A stretch of DNA of 64,000 nucleotides, taken from Meconema thalassinum (taxonomy: Eukaryota; Arthropoda; Insecta; Orthoptera; Tettigoniidae). Under the pieces are notes generated by a model. That model saw only the letters and a program-made list of their open reading frames with translations. It was not told the DNA's origin and searched no databases. Both the position numbers and the translations under genes were made by a program. The stretch spans positions 227,934,467 through 227,998,466 of the forward strand of contig OX336388.2 of the NCBI GenBank assembly GCA_946902985.2. The letters are read 5' to 3'. Numbering within the stretch: the stretch's first letter is position 1; each line of letters begins with the position of its first letter. Below are positions 10,693 through 23,481 of the stretch, one piece after another.

Positions 10693-12076
10693 AAAGGAAG
10701 ACCCCAGAGGACTGGAAAAAGGGAATAATTGTCCCGATCTTCAAGAAAGGTAGTGGAACAGAATGCAGAAACTATCGGGGAATAAAACTGATGAGTCATT
10801 GTGCAAAGATGTTTGAGAAAGTTTTGGAAAGGAGAATTAGGACAAGGATAGAAGGAGGGATGAGGGAAGAACAACATGGCTTCAGAGCAGGAAGGTCCAC
10901 AGTGGATTTGATTTTTGCTGTAAGGCAGTTACAAGAACAGCACTGTGAGTATGGAACAGATCTACTGATGGCCTTCCTGGACATTGAGAAAGCATATGAC
11001 AGTGTATGCAGAAACAAAGTATGGAAGTCCCTGGAGGATAGAGGAGTAGAAAAATGGACTATAAGGAGGACAATGGAGATGTACAAGGGAAGCGTGAGCT
11101 GTGTGAAAGTGGGAGGAGAGAGATCGGACTGGGTGGAACAGAGAAACGGCCTGAAACAAGGAAGTGCACTGGCACCGTTACTTTTCATTCTGGTGATGGA
11201 TGACATAATGACCCGAGTGGCACAAGTAATTGGGGAAGGAAATATGAAAGCAATGGTGTTAGCGGATGATTTGATGATTTGGGGAAACAAGGAGGAGGAG
11301 GTACAGGAACAGTTAGACGTGTGGGAAGGAATAATACAAGGATATGGGATGAAATTTAGCATAAATAAGAGTGAGATAGTGATCACAACAAAGAAGAAGG
11401 AAAGAACCACAACGGGAATAACAATTGGTGGGGAACAGCTGAAGAAAGTGGAGAGTTTCAAGTATCTGGGAAGCCTGATACAAGATAATGGAAGAAACTA
11501 TAGAGAAAAAATGAGCGGGGGAGACAGGCAGAAGCATTCCGGAGGAGTGTGAGAAGCATGTTATGGAGCAAGGATGTCCCTCAGAACAGAAAAAGGATCA
11601 TATATCGGACGTTCTATGCCCCTATCCTGACGTATGCTTCGGAGACCTGGGCTATGAAAGGAAGGGAGAAGAGCAAAATACAGGCCAGCGAGATGAGGTT
11701 TTTGAGAAGCAGTATTGGAGCTACAAAGATGGACAGAATAAGAAATGAGAGGACCAGAGAATTAATAAAGGAGGAACCATTACGGGATGGTATAGAGAAA
11801 TCTAGACTTAGATGGCATGGGCATGTAAAACGAATGGAGGATAAGAGGATACCCAGGAGGATACACGAGACGAAGTGGGAAGGAAAGGGACCGAGAGGAA
11901 GACCGAGAGGAAGACCGAGAGACAGGTGGCTGAAAGGGATGGAAGAAAGCGTGAAGAAGAGAGGAGAAGACTGGACAGGGGTGGAAGCTGAGAGATGGTG
12001 GGAAGACAGAAGTCGTTGGAGTGGCCTGTGTTCCAAACAGACCCAGCCAACGGCTGGAAACTGTGCAAGAGGATGA
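10693..12076 (+). pseudogene. Non-LTR reverse transcriptase, truncated and frameshifted
   Basis: The open frame enters at PEDWKKGIIVPIFKKG (about 10707) and covers the RT domain: RNYRGIKLMS, EEQHGFRAGRSTVDLIFA, LMAFLDIEKAYDSV (motif A with catalytic Asp), RNGLKQGSALAPLLFIL and VLADDLMIWG (motif C, LADD where YADD or FADD is commoner). It runs to a stop at 11550-11552. The match continues in another frame from about 11515 (RKRIIYRTFYAPILTYASET, RLRWHGHVKRMED, then basic R/G/P-rich repeats) to 12076. One indel near the A-run at 11503-11511 explains the shift. The N-terminal endonuclease is missing because of 5' truncation, so the copy is inactive. Confidence 0.8.
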
Positions 12077-12086
12077 TGATGATGAT
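10693..12086 (+). mobile_element. 5'-truncated non-LTR retrotransposon, 7-bp TSD
   Basis: A 1.39-kb insertion starting inside the RT reading frame and ending in GAT repeats, flanked by the 7-bp direct repeat ACTACGG (10686-10692 and 12087-12093). It lies inside the Helitron-like element 9950-12914. 5' truncation, simple-repeat tail and short TSD are the signature of target-primed reverse transcription. Few lesions are present, so the insertion looks fairly young. Confidence 0.8.
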
Positions 12087-12914
12087 ACTACGGCCTACAA
12101 CGACGAGACAAAGCTCATTTTCAGCCCCCTGGTGTCAGAAAAAAACCTCGGAGCCCCTAAACAGTCGTAAAGGGTCCCCGGAAACTACATTTTAATGCTC
12201 TAAAACCAAGAGTTTCTGAGATATTCCCAGAAAACTAATTTCATTTAATAAACTAATGTAGGAATGCAAGCCAGTAACCATGACAACAGTGTCTCAAAAA
12301 GGTACATCCAACTTTCCATCTATTTCTGCAAGAAGTAATGGCACTCCATTTATTAAATTTCTGTGAAAGTTTGCAAATGGCTATAAGGTTATCACGGAAC
12401 CAACAAAAACTGTAAAATTCATCAATGCGCTTAAGGGGGTCAAGAGATACCCTGGATTTTTTCACAAGAAATAAACGTGCGATGTGTCGTACAGAAGGTC
12501 TATTATATCTTCAAACAGCAACATTATTTTCAAAAATTCCTGAATTGAAATAGTTTTTTTTTTTTTTTTTTGCTTTTAGGAATTTGGGCCATTGGAGGCT
12601 AAAAAACCTGACTTTTCATGCACCAAAAACCTTTATAATTTATTAAAGGGGTCTTCCTCTGGATGCGCACTTGACACAACAGTGTGGGTCAGTTTTTATG
12701 TGACGTGAATTGCATTTCGTCTACGAGGTTTTCAATTTTATTTTCACGTCAGGAAGTACAGGTTAGGTAAATTAGTTTTAGAGCATATTTCAACTAATCA
12801 TTTATCTTTGTCGACAAACTGGTTCCAAGCCCCTAACCATTGCAACAGTAGCTCAATTGATTACGTCTGGTTATTAATACCGACGACCGTTCGAAGAATG
12901 GGTACTTCTGTTAG

Positions 12915-14664
12915 TCTATATATATAAAAATCAATGTTACGAGATAGTTTGTCTGTCTGTGGGTGTGTATGTCTCCTATGCGTTCACATACCCCCCCATC
13001 CGATTGCGCTGAAACTTGGGTGAGATGTTGAGTACACTCCGAGGAAGGTTTCTGACATAGTAAATCCATTTTACAATAGGCAGCGCACGAGTAGATTCAA
13101 CAAATGAGCGACGCCGCGCGAAAGTTTCAACAAAGTCCGTTATTCATCCGATTGCGATGAAACTTAGGTCAGATGTTGAGTATACGCCTGGGAAGGTTCC
13201 TGGCTTAGTAGATCCATTTTACAATAGGTAGAGCAAGAGTAGATTCAATAAATGAGCGACGACGCGCGAAGCGTTTCAAAGAACTCCCGTATGCGTTCAT
13301 ATACCGTTCGTCCAATAGCGATGAAACTTGAGTGAGATGTTGTGTATACTCCAGGAAAGGTTTCTGGCTTAGTAAATCCATTTTACAATAGGTAGCACAC
13401 GAGTAGATTCTACAAATGAGCAACGACAAGCGAAGCGTTTCAAACAGTTCCGTGTGCGTTCATATACCATTAATCCGATAGCGATGAAACTTGGGTAAGA
13501 TGTTGAGTATATTCCGGGGAAGATTTGCGGGTTAGTAAATCCATTTTACAATAGGTAGCGCACGAGTAGATTCAACAAATAAGCGACGACGAGCGAAGCG
13601 TTTCAACAACGTCCCGTATGGGGTCATATACAGTTCGTCCAATAGCGATGAAACTCGGGTGAGATATTGAGTACACTCTAAGGAAGGATTCTGGCTTAGT
13701 AAATCCACTTTAAAATAGGTAGCGCACGAGTAGATTCAACAAATGAGCGACGACGCGCGAAGCGTTTCAACAAAGTCCCGTATACGTTCATATACCAATC
13801 GTCCGATAGCGATGACACTTGGGTGAGATATTGAGTACACTCTAAAGAAGGATTAGTAAATCCACTTTACAATAGGTAGCGCACGAGTAGATTCAACAAA
13901 TGAGCGACGACGCGCGAAGCGTTTCAACAAAGTACCGTACGCGTTCATATAGGCCTATCATTCGTCCGATAACGATGAAACTTGGCTGAGAAGTGGTGCA
14001 CAGTCCAGGGAAGCCTTTTGACTTAGAAAATCCATTGCACAATAGGTAACGCACGAGTAGATTCAACTAATGAGCGAAGGCACGCGAATCGCTTCAACAA
14101 AATCCCGTATGCGTTCATGTAGGCCTACTATTTATCCAATTGCGATGAAACTTGGGTGAGTTGTTGTGCACACTGCTGGGAACGTTTCTATTTTAGTAAG
14201 TCCATTGTATAATGGGTTGAGCACGAGTTGCTTCAACAAATGTGTGACGGTGCACAAACCGTTTCAACAAAGTTCCATCTGCGTTCATATACCATTCATC
14301 CGATTGTGGTGAAACTAGGGTGAGTTGTTGTGCACACTGCAGGGAAGGTTTCTGACATAGTAAATCCATTGTACAATTGGTAGCGCGCGAGTTGATTCAA
14401 CAAATGAGTGACGGTGCGCGAATCGTTTAAACAAAATCCCTTAAGCGTTCATATGCCATTCATCCGAATGCGATGAAACTTTGGTGAGTTGTTGCGCACT
14501 CTCCCACAAATGTTTCAAAATTAGTAAATCCATTTTACGATAGTTTAGAGGCAGTCAACGGAAATTGAATAAACAATTGTGTATCCAAAAGCACTTCAAG
14601 AAACCAAATTACAATGCCAACACTTTCTTTGATTGGCATTGCAACACATGCCGGGTACAGCTTG
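12915..14664 (+). mobile_element. Helitron-like element A, 164-bp tandem units
   Basis: Starts TCTATATATATAAAAATC directly after the 3' end of the previous element and ends with GCCGGGTACAGCTTG before a T. Between are about ten diverged units of about 164 bp, each carrying CCGAT..CGATGAAACTTGG, GTAAATCCATTTTACAATAG, CGCACGAGTAGATTCAACAA and GCGAAGCGTTTCAACAAAG. After the last unit is a unique 3' segment (TTAGAGGCAGTCAACGG through CACTTTCTTTGATTGG) and a terminal hairpin. There are no coding features; minus-strand frames through the repeat are artefacts of its periodicity. Confidence 0.65.
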
Positions 14665-14668
14665 TCTA

Positions 14669-17600
14669 TCTATATATATAAAAATCAATCTTACGTGATA
14701 GTTTATCTGTGGGTGTGTATGTCTCCTATGCGTTCATATACCATTCGTCCGATTGCGATGAAACTTGGGTGAGATGTTGAGTACACTCCAAGGAAGGTTT
14801 CTGACTTAGTAAATCCATTTTACAATAGGTAGCGCACGCGTAGATTCAACAAATGAGCGACGATGCGCGAAGCATTTCAACAAAGTCCCGTATGTGTTCT
14901 TATACCATTCGTCCGATTGCGATGAAACTTGGGTGAGATGTTGAGTACACTCCAAGGAAGGTTTCTGACTTAGTAAATCCATTTTACAATAGGTAGCGCA
15001 GGCGTAGATTCAACAAATGAGCGACGATGCGCGAAGCATTTCAACAAAGTCCCGTATGTGTTCATATACCATTCGTCCGATTGCGATGAAACTTGGGTGA
15101 GATGTTGAGTACACTCCAAGGAAGGTTTCTGACTTAGTAAATCCATTTTACAATAGGTAGCGCACGCGTAGATTCAACAAATGAGCGACGATGCGCGAAG
15201 CATTTCAACAAAGTCCCGTATGTGTTCATATACCATTCGTCCGATTGCGATGAAACTTGGGTGAGATGTTGAGTACACTCCAAGGATGGTTTCTGACTTA
15301 GTAAATCCATTTTACAATAGGTAGCGCACGCGTAGATTCAACAAATGAGCGACGATGCGCGAAGCATTTCAACAAAGTTCCGTATGTGTTCATATACCAT
15401 TCGTCCGATAGCGATGAAACTTGGGTGAGATGTTGAGTACACTCCAAGGAAGTTTTCTGACTTAGTAAATCCATTTTAGAATAGGTAGCGCACGCGTAGA
15501 TTCAACAAATGAGCGACGATGCGCGAAGCATTTCAACAAAGTCCCGTATGTGTTCATATACCATTCGTCCGATTGCGATGAAACTTGGGTGAGATGTTGA
15601 GTACACTCCAAGGATGGTTTCTGACTTAGTAAATCCATTTTACAGTAGGTAGTGCACGCGTAGATTCAACAAATGAGCGACGATGCGCGAAGCATTTCAA
15701 CAAAGTCCCGTATGTGTTCATATACCATTCGTCCGATAGCGATGAAACTTGGGTGAGATGTTGAGTACACTCCAGGGAAGGTTTCTGACTTAGTAAATCC
15801 ATTTTACAATAGGTAGCGCACGCGTAGATTCAACAAATGAGCGACGATGCGCGAAGCATTTCAACAAAGTCCCGTATGCATTCATATACCAATCGTCCGA
15901 TAGCGATGAAACTTGGGTGAGATGTTGAGTACACTCCAAGGAAGGTTTCTGACTTAGTAAATCCATTTCACAATAGGTAGCGCACGCGTAGATTCAACAA
16001 ATGAGCGACGATGCGCGAAGCATTTCAACAAAGTCCCGAATGCATTCATATACCATTCGTCCGATAGCTATGAAACTTGCGTAAAATGTTGTGTACACTG
16101 CAGGGAAATTTTCTGGCTTAGTACATCCACTTTACAATAGGCAGCGCACGATTAGATTCAACAAATGAGCTACGACGCGCGAAGCATTTCAACAAAGTCA
16201 CGTTTGCGTTCATATACCATTCGTCCGATAGCGATGAAACTAGGCTGAGATTTTGTGTGCACTCCAGGGAAGGTTTCTAGCTTAGTAAATCCCTTTAAAA
16301 ATAGGTAGAGCACGAGTAGAATCAACAAATGAGCAACGGCGCGCGAAGCGTTTCAACAAAGTCCCATTTAATTTCATATACCATTCATCCGATAGCGATG
16401 AAACTTGGGTGAGATGCTGTGTACACTCCAGGGAAGGTTTCTGGCTTAGTACATACATTTTACAATAGGTAGCGCACCAGTAGATTCAACAAATGAGCGA
16501 TGACGCGCGAAGCGTTTCAACAAAGTCCCGTATAAAGTCATATACCATTCGTCTGATAGTGATAAATGTTTGGTGAATTGTTGTGTACACTCCAGGAAAG
16601 GTTTCTGGCTAAGTAAATCCATTTTACAATACGAAGCGCACGTTTATGTTCAACAAATGAGTGACTACGCGCGAAGCGTTTCGACAACGTCCCGTATACG
16701 TTCACATACCATTCATCCGATTGCGATGAAACTTGGGTGAGATGTTGTGTACACTCCAGGGAAGGTTTCTGACTGAGTACATCCATATTACAATATGTAG
16801 CGCAAGAGTAGAATCAACAAATGAGCGACGACACGCGAAGCGTTTCAACCAAGTCCCGTATGCATACATTTACCATTCGTCCGTACCTATGAAACTTGGG
16901 TGAGATGTTGTGTACACGTCATGGAAAATTTCTGGCTTAGTAAATCCCCTATACAATATGCAGCGCACAAGTTGATTCAACAAATGAGGGACGACGCGCG
17001 AAGCGTTTCAACAAAGTCCCGTATAAGGTCATATACCATTCTGCCGTTAGCGGTGAAACTTGGGTGAAATATGGTTGACACTCCAAGGAAGGTTTCTGGC
17101 TTATTAAATACATTTCACAGTAGGTAGCACACGAGTAGATTCGACAAATGAACGACGATAGCGATGAAACTTGGGTGAGATGTTGTGGACACTTACGTGA
17201 CGGTTTCTAACTTAGTAAATACATTTTACAGTAGGTAGCGCACGAGTAGATTCAACAAATGAGTGACGGAGTGCGAATCGTTTAAACAAAATCAGGTATG
17301 CGTTCATATACTATTCATCCGATTGCGATGAAACATTGATCAGTTATTTTGTACCCGCCAGGGAAGGGGACTTAGTAAATCCATTTCACAATAAGTAGCG
17401 CAAGAGTAGAGCAACAAATGGGTGACGACGCGCGAAGCGTTTCAACAAAATTCCCTATTGCGTTCATATAACATTCTTCGATTGCGATGAAACCTTGATG
17501 AGTTATTGTGTACACGCCAGGGAAGGGCTTCGACTTAGTAATACATTTCTCAATAGGTAGCGCACGAGTAGATTCAACAAATGAGTGACAGCGCACGAAT

Positions 17601-17936
17601 CGTTTAAACAAAAACCCCTATACGTGCATATACCATTCATCCGATTGCGATGAATCATTGATGAGTCATTGTGTACACGCCAGGGAAGGGTTTCGACTTA
17701 GTAAATCCATTTCACAATAGGTAGCGTACGATTAGATTCAACAAATGAGTGACAGCGATGAAACTTTTTGAAAGTTGTTGTGCACGCTCCCTCGAATGGT
17801 TCTAAATTAGAAAATCCATTTTATGATAGCTTAGAGGCAGTTAACATGTTGTGTATCCAAAAGCACTTCAAGAAACAGAATTTCAACGCCAACACTTTCT
17901 TTGATTGGCATTGCAACGCATGCCGGGTACAGCTTG
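14669..17936 (+). mobile_element. Helitron-like element B, 164-bp tandem units
   Basis: Begins TCTATATATATAAAAATC after an A and ends TACAGCTTG before a T. The first eight or so units (to about 16040) are nearly identical with an exact 164-bp period (for example GCGATGAAACTTGGG at 14919, 15083 and 15247), which suggests recent array expansion; later units diverge. Its 3' hairpin has arms GGCAT and ATGCC (17907-17924), about 12 nt before the end, a typical Helitron position. Four bases separate it from element A. Confidence 0.65.
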
Positions 17937-18869
17937 TCTAAAAATCAATTTTACGTGATAGTTTGTCTGTCTGTGGGTGTGTATGTCTCCTATGCGTTCA
18001 TATACCATTCATCCGATTGCGGTGAAACTTGGGTGAGATGTTGAGTACACTCCAAGGAAGGTTTCTGACTTAGTAAATACATTTTACAATAGGTAACGCA
18101 CGCGTAGATACAACAAATAAGCGACGATGCGCGAAGCGTTTCAACCAAGTCCCGTATGTGTTCATATACCATTAGTCCGATAGCGATGAAACTTGGGTGA
18201 GATGTTGTGGACACTTACGTGACGGTTTCTAACTTAGTAAATACATTTTTCAGTAGGTAGCGCACGAGTAGATTCAACAAATGAGGGACGGGGCGCGAAT
18301 CGTTTAAACAAAATCCGGTATGCGTTCATATACTATTCATCCGATTGCGATGAAACATTGATCAGTTATTGTGTACACGCCAGGGAAGGGTTTCGACTTA
18401 GTAAATCCATTTCACAATAAGTAGCGCAAGAGTAGATGCAACAAATGGGTGACGACCTTGCGAAGCGTTTCAACAAAATCCCCTATGCGTTCATATAACC
18501 TTCTTCGATTGTGATGAAACCTTGATGAGTTATTGTGTACACGCCAGGGTAGGGTTTCGACTTAGTAAATCCATTTCTCAATAGGTAGCGTACGTGTAGA
18601 ATCAACAAATGTGTGACAGCGCACGAATCGTTCAATCAAAATCCCGTATAGGTTCATATGCCATTCATCCGATTGCGATGAAACTTTTCAAAGTTGTTGT
18701 GCACGCTCCCACGAATGAGCCTAAATTAGAAAATCCATTTTACGATAGCTTAGAGGCAGTTAACGGAAATTGAAAAACATGTTGTGTATCCAAAAGCACT
18801 TCAAGAAACAGAATTTCAACGCCAACACTTTCTTTGATTGGCATTGCAACGCATGCTGGGTACAGCTTG
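17937..18869 (+). mobile_element. Helitron-like element C, short array
   Basis: Starts TCTAAAAATCAATTTTACG, a form of the family 5' end that has lost the TATATATA run, immediately after element B. It holds about five units and the usual 3' segment, ending TACAGCTTG before T. The internal sequence near 18195-18300 closely matches a stretch of element B near 17175-17290, including the same oddities (GACACTTACGTGACGG), so the two are related by recent copying. Confidence 0.6.
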
Positions 18870-18880
18870 TAAACTATATA

Positions 18881-21811
18881 TCTATATTTATAAAAATCAA
18901 TGTTACGTGATAGTTTGTGGGTGTGTGTATGGGTGTGTATGTCTCCTATGCGTTCATATACCACTCATCCGATTGCGATGAAACTTGGGTGAGAGGTTGA
19001 GTACACTCCAAGGAAAGTTTCTGGCTTAGTAAATCCATTTTTCAATTTGTAGCGCACGAGTAGATTCAACAAATGAGCGACGACGCGCGAAGCATTTCAA
19101 AATAGACCGTTATGCGTTCATATAGCCTACCATTCATCCTATTGCGATGAAATTTAGGTCAGATGTTGAGTACACTCCAGAGAAGGATTCTAGCATAGTA
19201 AATCCATTTTGCAATAGTTAGCGCACGAGAAGATTGAGCAAATGAGCTACGACACGCGAATCGTTTCAAAAAAGACCCGAATGCGTACATAAAGCATTCA
19301 TCCGATAGATATAAAATTTGGGTGACATGTTGTGTACATTCAAGGTACCGGTAAGGTTTCTGGTTTAGTAAATTCATTTTACAATAGGCAGCACACGAGT
19401 AGATTCAACAAATGAGCAACGAAGCGCGAAGCGTTTCAAAAATGTCCCGTATGCGTTCATATACCATTAGTCCGATAGCGATGAAACTTGGGTGAGGTAT
19501 TGTGTACACTCCAGGAAATTGTCTGGCTTAGTAAATCCATTTTACAATACGTAGCGAAAGAGTAGATTTAACAAATGAGCAACGACGCGTGAAGCGTTTC
19601 AACAAAGACCCGTATAAGGTCATATAGTTTACCATTTGTCCGATAGCGATGACCCTTGGGTGAGATGTTGTGCACACTCAGGGAAGGTTTCGGGCTTAGT
19701 AAATCCATTTTAAAATAGGTAGCGCACGAGTAGATTCAACAAATGAGCGACTACGCGCGAAGCATTTCAACAAAGTCCCGTATGCGTTCATATACTATTC
19801 GTCTGATAGCGATGAAACTTGGGTGAGATATTGTGTACACTTCAGGATAGGTGTCTGGCTTAATAAATCCATTTTACAATAGGTAGCGAAGGAGTAGATT
19901 CAATAAATGAGCTACGACGTGTGAAGCGTTTCAACAAAGTCCCGTATGCGTTCATATACTATATGTCTGATAGCGATGAAACTTGGTTGAGATGTTGTGT
20001 ACACTCCAGGAAAGGTGTCTTTTTTAATAAATCCATTTTACAATAGGTAGCGAAAGAGTAGATTCAACAAATGAGCAACGACGCGTGAAGCTTTTCAACA
20101 AAGTCCCGTTTAAGGTCATATAGTCTACCATTCGTCCGATAGCGATGAAACTTGGCTGAGATGTTGTGCACAATTCAGGGAAGGTTTCAGGCTTAGTAAA
20201 TCCATTTTAAAGTAGGTAGCGCACGAGAAGATTCAACAAATGTGCAACGACGCGTGAAGCGTTTCAACAAAGTCCCGTTTAAGTTCATATAGTATACCAT
20301 CCGTCCGATAGCTATAAAACTTGGGTGAATTGTTGTGTACACTCCAGGAAAGCTTTCTAGCTTAGTAAATCCATTTTACAATAGGTAGCGAACGAGTAGA
20401 TTCAACAAATGATCGACGACGCGCGAAGCGTTTCAACAAAGTCCTGTATGCGTTCATATACTATTCGTCTGATAGCGATGAAACTTGGATGAGATGTTGT
20501 GTACACTTCAGGGAAGGTTTCTAATTACTAAATCCACTTTACAATATATATCGCACAAGTAGATTAAACCAATGAGCGACGATGCGCAAAGTGTTTCAAC
20601 ATAGTCTCGTATGCGTTCAAATACCATACGTCCGATAGCGACTAACCTTGGGTGAGTTGTTGTGTACACTCCAGGGAAAGTTTTAAGCTTAGTAAATCCA
20701 TTTGACAATAGGTAGCGCACAAGTAGATTCAACAAATGAGCGACGACGCGCGAAGCGTTTCAACAAAGTCCCGTATGCTATCATATACCATTCGTTCGAT
20801 AGCGATGAACCTTGGGTGAGATGCTGTGTACACTTCAGGGAAGGTTTCTCGCTTAGTAAATCCACTTTACAATAGGTATCGCACAAATAGATCCAACAAA
20901 TGAGCGACGGCACGCGAATCGTTTAAACAAAGTCCCGTATGCGTTCATATAACATTCATCCGATTGCTATGAAACTTTGGTGAATTGTTGTGCACCCTCC
21001 AGGAAAGGTTTCTGACTTAGTAAATCCTTTTTACAATAGTTAGCGCGCGAGTAGGTTCAAAAATGTGTAACGGCGCGCGTATCGTTTAAAAAGCGTTCTG
21101 TATGCGTTCATATACCATTCATGCGATTGCAATGAAATTTGGTGAAATGTTGCTTCCACTCCCGCGAAGATTTCTGATTTAGTAAATCCATTTTACAATA
21201 TGGTAGCGCACGAGTAGATTCAACTAATGAGCGTCAGCGGGTGAATCGTTTCAACCAAGCCCCGTATGCGTTCATATACCATTCATCCGATTGTGGTAAA
21301 ACGTTGGTGAGTTGAGTACTGTCCTGCGAAGGTGTATGTATTAGTAAGTCCGTTTTTCAATGGGTGGCGCAATAGTAGCTTCAACAAATGAGTGACGGCG
21401 CGCGAATCGTTTATACAAAATCCATTATGCGTTCATATGCCATTCAGTCGATTGCGATGAAACTTTGATGAGTTGTTGTGTACACGCCAGGGAAGGTTAT
21501 CGAATTAGTAAATGGGTTTTACAATAGGTAGCGTACGAGTATATTCAACAAATGGTAGACGGCGCTCGAAACTTTTCAACAAAGTCCCGTATGTGTTCAT
21601 AGGCCATTCATTTCATTGCGATGAAATTTTGGTGAGTTGTTGAGCACGCTCCCATGATTTTTATGAGATAGTAAATCAATTTTACAATAGTTCAGAGGTG
21701 GTTAACGGAAATAGAAAAAAATATTAGGAATCCAAAAGCACTTCAACAAACAAAGTTACAACGCCAAAACTTTCTTGGATTGGCATGGCAACGCACGCCG
21801 GGTACAGCTAG
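18881..21811 (+). mobile_element. Helitron-like element D, complete TC...CTAG ends
   Basis: Begins TCTATATTTATAAAAATC after an A and ends GGGTACAGCTAG before a T, so both ends fit the canonical Helitron rule (5' TC, 3' CTRR, A|T target). It contains about seventeen diverged 164-bp units, with the family 3' segment at about 21670-21811. It encodes no protein, so movement would require a Rep/helicase from elsewhere. Confidence 0.65.
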
Positions 21812-21972
21812 TTGCAAATAAATAAAACTTGGCCAGACTATTAAACACAGTTAACTCATTATTATGCACAAAACACACTTTATAATATGCTTGCAGTGAT
21901 GCATTGCTATAGCACCAAACTTTCAGCTGTTCTTTGGACAGCGTTTACATGATGAATACCCCACGATTTAAA

Positions 21973-23355
21973 TCTATATATCTATATATATATATATAAA
22001 TCAATATACGAGATAGTTTGTCTGTGGGTGGGTGGGTATGTGTGTATGTCTCCTATGCGTTCACATACCATTCATTCGATTACGATGAAACTTGGTTGAG
22101 ATGTTGAGTACAACCCAAGGAAGATCTCTGGCTTAGTAATTCCTTTTTACAATAGTAGCGAACGTGTAAATTCAACATATGAGCGACGACGCGTGAAGCG
22201 TTTCAATAAATTACCGTATGCTTTCACATGCCATTTATTCAATTTCGATGAAACTTGGGAGAGATGTTGAGTACAGTCCAAGGAAGGTTTCTGGCTTAGT
22301 AAATCCATTTTACAATAGGCGCACACGTGTAGATTCAATAAATGAGTGACGACGCGCGAAGCGTTTCAATAAAGTCCCGTATGCGGTCATATACCATTCG
22401 TCCGATAGCGATGAAACTTGGGTTAGATGTTGTGTACACGCCAGGGAAGGTTTCTGGCTTAGTACATGCATTTTACAATAGGTAGCGCACGAGTAGATTC
22501 AACAAATGCGCGATGGCACGACAATTGTTTTAAATAAGTCACGTATGCGTTCATAGAAAAATCATCCTATTGCGATGAAACTTTGGTGAATCTTTGAGTA
22601 CACTCCATGGAAGGTTTTTGATTTAGTAAATCCATTTCAAGATAGGTAGCGCACGAACAGATGCAACAAATGATTCAACATATGAGCGACGACGAGCGAA
22701 GCGTTTCAATAAATTACCGTATGCTTTCACATACCATTTATTCGATTTCGATGCAACTTGGGAGAGATGTTGAGTACACTCCAAGGAAGGTTTCTGGCTT
22801 AGTAAATACATTTTACAATAGGCAGCGCACGTGTAGATTCAATAAATGATTGACGACGCGCGAAGCGTTTCAACAAAATCCCGTATGCGATCTTATAAAA
22901 TTCATCGATTGGGAAGAAACTTTGGTGAGCTGTTGTGTTCACTCATGTGAACGTTTCTAACGTAGTAAATCCATTTCACAATAGGTAGCGCAAAATCCTG
23001 TATGCCATTCATCAATTGCGATGAAACATTGTGTACACTTATGTGAAGGTTTCTAGCTTAGTAAATCCATTTCACTGTGGGTAGCGCACGAGTAGATTCA
23101 ACAAATGAGTGACAGCGCATGAATCGTTTAAACAAAATCCCGTATTCGTTCATATGCCATACATCCGATTGTGATGAAACTTTGGTGAGTTGTTGTGCAC
23201 GCTCCCACGAATGTTTCTAAATTAGTAAATCCATTTTACGATAGTTTAGAGGCAGTTAACGGAAATCGAAAACATATTGTATATGCTAACGCACTTCAGA
23301 AACAAAATTAAAACTTTCTTTGATTGGCATTGCAACGCATGCCGGGTACAGCTTG
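21973..23355 (+). mobile_element. Helitron-like element E
   Basis: Preceded by about 160 bp of unrelated sequence. It starts TCTATATATCTATATATATA after an A and ends GTACAGCTTG before T. About seven diverged units are present, some truncated (near 22990), with the family 3' segment from about 23220. Minus-strand frames in the repeats are not genes. Confidence 0.6.
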
Positions 23356-23481
23356 TAAGTACATAAATGTTATTTTGAGCTGTTGCTAACATTCCCGGCT
23401 ACACCAAAATGATTGATACACATATTCAGGATTTTTTTTCTCATAGCCTTAGGCCTACTCAAAATGTATATATTTTTTATT

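Larger units (their letters stand above)
9950..12914 (+). mobile_element. Helitron-like element, interrupted by a LINE
   Basis: It begins TCTCTATATATATAAGAATG after an A and ends GGGTACTTCTGTTAG before a T, consistent with Helitron-type ends (TC...CTRR-like, A|T target). The interior has TGTC/TTTG simple repeats (10068-10090) and a unit of roughly 430 bp present twice (about 10200-10640 and 12095-12520; marker AAGCTGTAAAATTCATCAA or similar). The copies are separated by the retrotransposon at 10693-12086. It encodes no protein. A related 3' half lies at 60955-61464. Confidence 0.55.
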